Origin: Actinoplanes sp. N902-109
GTDB taxonomy: Bacteria > Actinomycetota > Actinomycetes > Mycobacteriales > Micromonosporaceae
DNA length: 64,000 nucleotides
Assembly (NCBI RefSeq): GCF_000389965.1
Contig: NC_021191.1
Location: 7,255,501-7,319,500 of the forward strand
Direction of reading: 5' to 3'
Positions 59,686 to 64,000 of this stretch are shown here, piece after piece; positions within the stretch are counted from its first letter, which is position 1, and each line of letters begins with the position of its first letter. A program made the translations under genes and the position numbers. The notes beneath the pieces are model-generated. The model was given only the letters and a program-made list of their open reading frames with translations. It searched no databases and was not told where the DNA came from.

Positions 59686-61416
59686 TCAGCGGTTGCCGTT
59701 GAGGGTGGAGATCGGCAGGGGGGCGGTTACCGGGGGCAGGCCCTGGGTCGCCTTGGCGGCTGCTTCCGCTTCCCCTTGTCCCTGGTCCGACGGCAACGGT
59801 GTGGTGAACGGCTGGTACTCGCCCTCACAGGTGGTGCCCTTGGCCGGGAGGACGCCCGTCATCAGGTAGTTGTCGATCGCTGTGGTGGCGCAGGCCGAGG
59901 TTCCGTACGAGGTGTGGCCCCAGTTGGTGTTGGACAGCAGGCGGCTGTTGGGAAGGCGCTTGGCTGCCGAGACCGCGTCGTTGTAGTTGGTGGCCGGGTC
60001 CCACTTGGTGCCTACCAGCAGGACCGGGGCCTCCGTCCGGGCGGTCCACGGGCCGGTGTAGGCGTCCTCGTCGTGGACGGTCCAGGTTTTGCGGGCGCAC
60101 TGGGCGGTGCCCCAGCCCCAGGCGCGGCCGAAATAGGGGGCGCGTTTGTCCGCCTTGGCCATCAGTGCCGGGTAGCTGCTCGCGTCCTTCGGGTGCAGGG
60201 CATCGGTGCAGTTGACGGCGGCGAAGGCCTCGTAGCTGTTGTCGTACGGGAAATCTCGGGCCGGGCGGTTGCGGGCTTTCTCGATCCGCTTGATGACCGC
60301 GAGTTTCGCCTTGTCGGCCGCGGCTGCCGAGGGCGGGTCGAGCAGCGTCCACACCTCCTGGGCGATCCAGGTGACCCCGTCGCCCGCGTCCACGCCGTAG
60401 AGGGTGCCGAGGATGCCGCCGACGAAATCAGCGTACGTAATGGTGTACGTGCCGAACTCGTCGGTGAAGGTAAGCGGTTTCCGGCGGAGCCGCTGCGCGA
60501 TTGTCTCGAACTTCTTCACCGGGTTGCCCGCGGCGAACACGCAGTATTTCTCGCCCGCTTTGTCGCAGCGCTTGAGCAGTTCGATCAGGGCCTTGTACGC
60601 ACCGTCGGCCGAGCGCAGGCGTTCGTCCTGCTCCTGGTTGGCCGTGGCGGCCGTGCCGACCCAGTGCTCGGGGTCGAGAACGCCGTCGACCACCAGGGCG
60701 CGGAACCGGTCGGGGAACATGTTGGCGTAGTACTGGCCGATTGCGGTGCCGTAGCTGAAGCCCAAATAACTCAGCTTCTCGTCACCGACCGCTCGGCGCA
60801 GCACGTCCATGTCGCGGGCGACTTCGGCGGTCGAGGCGGCTCCGGTCAGCGGGCGGCCGGTGGTCGAGCATGCCTGGCCGAACTTCTTCGCCGCGGCGAC
60901 GTATTTCTTCTCCTCGGCGCTGCCCCAGGGGAATGCGACGCTCATGTCCTGCAGGACCGTGCTCTGCTCCTTGGTCGAGGACCAGCAGCGCACATTCTCA
61001 CTGGCGCCCACGCCGCGCGGGTCGACGCCGACGATGTCGAAGCGCTGCAGCAGGGATTCGCTGAGGAAGTACGGTGCGGCCAGGGCGAAACCGGTGCCGG
61101 AGCCGCCGGGACCGCCCGGGTTGAGGAACAGGCTGCCGATTTTGTGTTTCTGATCCTTGGCCTTGATCCGCAGCACGGCGATCTCGGTCGTCGGGCCGTT
61201 CGGGTCGTCGTAGTCCAGCGGGAGCCGGGTGGTGGCGCATTGCGCGGTGCCGTAGCACGAATACCAGCCGAGTTTCGGGGTCGGGACGCGGTCGACCCGG
61301 TCGCTCTCCACCGAGGTGGGGACGGCCGGAGCCGCTGTGACCGGGACCGCGACGGTGGCCGCGAGCAGTGCGCCCGCCATTCCCGCCATGAGGAAACGTC
61401 TTCCCAGAGGTGGCAT
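59686..61416 (-). CDS. Secreted tripeptidyl aminopeptidase-like alpha/beta hydrolase
   Basis: A 576-residue secreted protein. The N terminus GRRFLMAGMAGALLAATVAV has a twin-arginine look and a cleavage site near residue 28. The hydrolase core shows LFLNPGGPGGSGTGF (oxyanion), VGVDPRGVGAS, the nucleophile GFSYGTAIGQYYA and, in the C-terminal TAP-like domain, VLLVGTKWDPATNY and NWGHTSYGTSAC with the catalytic His. It matches Streptomyces secreted tripeptidyl peptidases that trim peptides outside the cell. GGAAGGGCGG precedes the ATG. Confidence 0.94.
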   Translation of the reverse strand: MPPLGRRFLMAGMAGALLAATVAVPVTAAPAVPTSVESDRVDRVPTPKLGWYSCYGTAQCATTRLPLDYDDPNGPTTEIAVLRIKAKDQKHKIGSLFLNPGGPGGSGTGFALAAPYFLSESLLQRFDIVGVDPRGVGASENVRCWSSTKEQSTVLQDMSVAFPWGSAEEKKYVAAAKKFGQACSTTGRPLTGAASTAEVARDMDVLRRAVGDEKLSYLGFSYGTAIGQYYANMFPDRFRALVVDGVLDPEHWVGTAATANQEQDERLRSADGAYKALIELLKRCDKAGEKYCVFAAGNPVKKFETIAQRLRRKPLTFTDEFGTYTITYADFVGGILGTLYGVDAGDGVTWIAQEVWTLLDPPSAAAADKAKLAVIKRIEKARNRPARDFPYDNSYEAFAAVNCTDALHPKDASSYPALMAKADKRAPYFGRAWGWGTAQCARKTWTVHDEDAYTGPWTARTEAPVLLVGTKWDPATNYNDAVSAAKRLPNSRLLSNTNWGHTSYGTSACATTAIDNYLMTGVLPAKGTTCEGEYQPFTTPLPSDQGQGEAEAAAKATQGLPPVTAPLPISTLNGNR

Positions 61417-61834
61417 AGCCGCCCTTCCGTGCTGCCGCGGCCGAATTGCCGCTGTGTCCGAACAGGTATCGCACGCCAGCGATGGCATTCCGCTGATCCC
61501 CGCCGCTTCCACCGACATATCCGACGCCAATTCACCCGGTGGGTGCGAAACCGGTGGGTGCGGACCTGGCCGACCCGAACCTGCCCGACCCGAAATCGGC
61601 CGCGGCGAACCCGGCCGCCGCGCAACCGGCCGGCGAGAAAAGGACCGACGCGAAACCGGCCGACACGAACCAGACCGATGGGGGTTTGTCGGATCCGCGA
61701 CCGGCACAGCAAGCCGCAGGTGTGACAACGACCCAGTTCCGCCCCCGTCCGATCAGATGGGGTTTTTCGGGCTGATCGGTCACGATGCCGGGCACGGCCG
61801 CGACCGGCGGGCCGGGCATCGCTACGGTAGGCGC
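61417..61834. other. Gene-free stretch with GCGAAACCGGCCGAC-type short repeats
   Basis: Between 61520 and 61690 the sequence repeats units such as GACCCGAAAT, GGCGAACCCGG and GCGAAACCGGCC. A 78-codon frame (61539-61775) is made of Ala/Asp/Pro repeats and is not called as a gene. Confidence 0.6.
61823..61828 (+). promoter_or_regulatory. Candidate -10 box for the small membrane protein gene
   Basis: TACGGT, 6 nt before the GTG at 61835. Confidence 0.42.
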
Positions 61835-62410
61835 GTGTCTGAGATCCCGTGGTGGGGGCTTCCCCTCGTCGCTGCAGTGTTTGCCCTGGTGGGCGCCGGT
61901 GTCACGGTGCTCGTACAAGCGCGCAACAACTATGCCCGTAGTCGCGCCAAACGCACCAAGCGGTGGTATGCCGAGCGGCGGGACGCCTATGTCGCGTTGC
62001 TGACGCAGTTCGAGCGGGCGAGTTACCGGCTGCGGGCGGCGCTGGATTCCGGGCAGCCGATGCCGGGTCCCTTCAGCTATCTGGACGAGGCCGGACCCGC
62101 TGTCATGCACGTCCGGCTGCTGGCTTCCGGTCAGGTGCGCAGCGCGGCCCTGGCGGTCCACCTGCTCCTGGAGAAGCTGTACGCACCCAGGCCGACCCCG
62201 CCGCCCGGGGTGGATCCCACCAAGTCGGTACGCGAGATGCTCGGTCACGTGCCGCTGGTGATGCAGGAACTGGAAGCGGCCATCCGCGAGGAACTGGACA
62301 TCGCGGTCACGCCGCCGCCTGTCGCGCCCGAGGTGCCACCGCGCTCCTTCCGTAGCTACCTCAAAAGATCAACTGCCACCGAATCCCAGGAGTCAAGCGT
62401 CACTGGCTGA
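61835..62410 (+). CDS. Single-span membrane protein of unknown function
   Basis: A 191-residue protein with an N-terminal membrane span (residues ~6-27, WWGLPLVAAVFALVGAGVTVLV) and a mainly helical cytoplasmic part (YAERRDAYVALLTQFERASYRLRAAL; LVMQELEAAIREELDI). It resembles the small N-terminal-anchored hypothetical proteins common in actinobacteria; no function can be assigned. GTG start, probably leaderless. Confidence 0.78.
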   Translation: MSEIPWWGLPLVAAVFALVGAGVTVLVQARNNYARSRAKRTKRWYAERRDAYVALLTQFERASYRLRAALDSGQPMPGPFSYLDEAGPAVMHVRLLASGQVRSAALAVHLLLEKLYAPRPTPPPGVDPTKSVREMLGHVPLVMQELEAAIREELDIAVTPPPVAPEVPPRSFRSYLKRSTATESQESSVTG

Positions 62411-62459
62411 CCCGGCCCGTCCTTGCGATGCTGGACCCCGACGAGATCGGGAGGCATCA

Positions 62460-63083
62460 ATGACGCAGTCGGTTACCGAGTCGATCGTTCGCAGCGGGGT
62501 GGTTGCCGTGCTCCGGGCGCCCACCGCGGATTCCTTCGCCGCGGTGAGCGAGGTGCTCGTGGGCGCCGGCATCACCGCGCTCGAGGTGACCTTGACGTGC
62601 ACCGGCGCGCTCGAGGCCATCGCCGGGCTGCGGCGTCAGCTGCCCGCCCACGTCATGCTCGGGGCGGGCACGGTGCTCAGCCCGGACGACGCCAAGGCCA
62701 GCGTGGCCGCGGGGGCCGCGTTCCTGGTCACCCCGGTGCTGGTGGCCGGGCTGGAGGAGGCCGGCGTCCCGGTCTTCCCGGGGGCGTTCACCCCCACCGA
62801 GATCTACACCGCCAGCCGCACCGCGCCGCTGGTCAAGCTGTTCCCGGCCGCGGCGGTGGGCCCGCGTTACCTCAAGGATCTGCACGGCCCGCTGCCCGGC
62901 GTGCGGATCATGCCCACCGGCGGCATCGCCATCGACGACATCGCCGCCTGGCTGACCGCCGGTGCGGCCGCCGTGGGGATGGGCGGGCCGCTGCTCGGTG
63001 ACGCCGCGACCGGGGGCAGCCTGAGCGCGCTGGCCGACCGGGCGCGCCGGGCCGTGGACGCCGTCGCCTACGCCCGCTCATGA
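62460..63083 (+). CDS. eda: KDPG/KHG aldolase
   Basis: A 207-residue class I aldolase. ITALEVTLTC holds the catalytic Glu, LVKLFPAAAVGP the Schiff-base Lys, and FPGAFTPTEI and MPTGGI are phosphate-loop signatures. It cleaves 2-keto-3-deoxy-6-phosphogluconate (or a 4-hydroxy-2-oxoglutarate) into pyruvate and glyceraldehyde 3-phosphate. Its stop overlaps the start of the kinase gene (ATGA), so the kinase probably supplies its substrate. Confidence 0.94.
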   Translation: MTQSVTESIVRSGVVAVLRAPTADSFAAVSEVLVGAGITALEVTLTCTGALEAIAGLRRQLPAHVMLGAGTVLSPDDAKASVAAGAAFLVTPVLVAGLEEAGVPVFPGAFTPTEIYTASRTAPLVKLFPAAAVGPRYLKDLHGPLPGVRIMPTGGIAIDDIAAWLTAGAAAVGMGGPLLGDAATGGSLSALADRARRAVDAVAYARS

Positions 63084-64000
63084 CCGCACCCGGTCCGGGG
63101 CTGGTCACCTTTGGCGAGACCATGGGGGTGGTCGCGGCCGACAGCATCGGGCGGTTGCAGCATGCCCGCGGTTTCACGTTCGGTATCGGCGGCGCGGAGA
63201 GCAATGTGGCCATCGGCGTCGCGCGGCTGGGCGGGTCGGCGACCTGGCTCGGCCGGCTGGGCCCGGACGCCGCCGGTGAGCTGATCGAGCACCGGCTGCG
63301 CGCCGAGGGCGTCGAGACGGTGGTGCTGCCCGACCCCTCGTTCACCGGTCTGATGGTCAAGCACCGGCGCACCGGCTCGGTGCTGCACGTCGACTACCAC
63401 CGCGCCGGCAGCGCCGGGTCCCGGCTCACTCCCGCCGACATCCCGCCCGCTCTCGTACGGTCAGCCGGGGTCCTGCACGTCACCGGCATCACGCCCGCAC
63501 TGGGCGACACGGCGCGGGCGACGGTGTTCCACGCGGTGGAGACTGCCCGGGCGGCCGGGGTGCCGGTGTCGATCGACCTCAACTACCGGGCCAAGCTGTG
63601 GTCGCGCTTCGACGCCGCCCCGGTGCTGCGCGACCTGGTGGGCCGGGCCGATGTGGTGTTCGCCGGCCCCGACGAGGCGGCGCTGATCGTGGACGGCCCG
63701 CCGGTGGCCGGGCTGGCGGCGCTGGGGCCGGCCGAGGTGGTGGTCAAGGACGGCGCCCGCGGCTGCGAGGCCCTGCTCGACGGCTACCACCACCAGGTGC
63801 CCGCGGTGCCGGTGACGGTGGTCGACGCGGTGGGCGCGGGTGACGCCTTCGTCGCGGGCTATCTCGCCGAGCGGCTGGCCGGCGCCGGCCCACCGGCCCG
63901 GCTGGCCACGGCGGTGGCGGCGGGCGCGTTCGCGGTCACCGTGCCCGGCGACTGCGAGGGTCTGCCCAGCCGCGACGACCTGCGCCTGCTGGTGTCGGCC
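63080..64000 (+). CDS. PfkB-family sugar kinase, probably 2-keto-3-deoxygluconate kinase (3' end outside window)
   Basis: 307 residues are visible before the window ends. GIGGAESNVAIGVARLG is the PfkB N-terminal signature and VVDAVGAGDAFVAGYLA the C-terminal one with the catalytic Asp and anion hole GAGD. SIDLNYRAKLW and VFAGPDEAALI lie between. Coupling to eda by ATGA makes 2-keto-3-deoxygluconate the best substrate guess, feeding the Entner-Doudoroff-type split. The stop lies beyond 64000. Confidence 0.92.
   Translation, partial: MTAPGPGLVTFGETMGVVAADSIGRLQHARGFTFGIGGAESNVAIGVARLGGSATWLGRLGPDAAGELIEHRLRAEGVETVVLPDPSFTGLMVKHRRTGSVLHVDYHRAGSAGSRLTPADIPPALVRSAGVLHVTGITPALGDTARATVFHAVETARAAGVPVSIDLNYRAKLWSRFDAAPVLRDLVGRADVVFAGPDEAALIVDGPPVAGLAALGPAEVVVKDGARGCEALLDGYHHQVPAVPVTVVDAVGAGDAFVAGYLAERLAGAGPPARLATAVAAGAFAVTVPGDCEGLPSRDDLRLLVSA

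Noticed and set aside
61539..61775. 78-codon ORF rich in Ala, Asp and Pro
   Set aside because: Repeat-derived, no ribosome site, no family resemblance.

Overview
The window looks like chromosomal DNA of a very GC-rich, spore-forming actinomycete, most likely Actinoplanes or another Micromonosporaceae. The evidence is the base composition, many GTG starts, frequent ATGA/GTGA gene overlaps, an SsgA-like sporulation protein, an alpha-lytic/streptogrisin-type secreted protease and a diversity of Rrf2, TetR, AraC, LacI and GlxA regulators. This is inference from protein character; no ribosomal RNA is present. One tRNA, tRNA-Val(CAC), lies near 16.7 kb. No integrase, transposase, phage gene or CRISPR array was found.

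Layout. 0-5 kb is a tightly overlapped sugar operon: two ABC permeases, two Gfo/Idh/MocA dehydrogenases and two TIM-barrel sugar isomerases. It is followed by a convergent LacI regulator. 6-11 kb is a complete lactate-racemase-type nickel-pincer cofactor cluster, larE-larB-larC, with a convergent larA homologue. An orphan NarL-type histidine kinase, an 18-copy array of about 31-bp repeats, a TetR/oxidoreductase pair with three operators, and an AraC/glyoxalase pair follow up to 16 kb. 16.7-21 kb carries the tRNA, a PGPGW membrane protein, an SsgA-like gene with a coupled leader ORF, two regulators and a TcmP-like protein.

21-29 kb holds a large TPR/FN3 membrane protein and then the most striking locus. 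This is a Trypco1-type small protein followed by a 1664-residue caspase / Hsp90-like ATPase / repeat protein, a suspected conflict (defence or cell-death) system. 29-44 kb contains a TPR-GGDEF protein, a TauE-like transporter, hydrolases, and a membrane-lipid operon (lipid kinase, YihY, double PAP2 phosphatase, EEP nuclease). It also contains DUF1990, MBL and DedA genes, a class A beta-lactamase-like protein, a coiled-coil repeat protein, a CHASE-like sensor and a secreted protease. 44-64 kb contains a FAD protein, an MFS exporter, stand-alone regulators, hydrolases, a C-minus bL36, an ACC-deaminase-like enzyme, a HAD phosphatase, DUF389, a MobA-like nucleotidyltransferase, an isochorismatase/GlxA pair, an SDR, a secreted tripeptidyl peptidase and finally eda plus a sugar-acid kinase running off the end.

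A recurring oddity is tandem repeat growth. Short repeats (8, 12, 13, 15, 30-32, 40, 42, 44 and 58 bp) occur between genes and also inside or at the ends of unrelated genes: a sugar isomerase tail, the LarE tail, a LarA insertion, the histidine-kinase ATP lid and the PAP2 tail. Between larB and larC a 44-bp tandem duplication has created a chain of mini-ORFs linked by ATGA stop/start overlaps. Many genes also appear to be leaderless, with a TAnnnT box 6-8 nt before the start codon. All calls come from reading the sequence; no database search was run.
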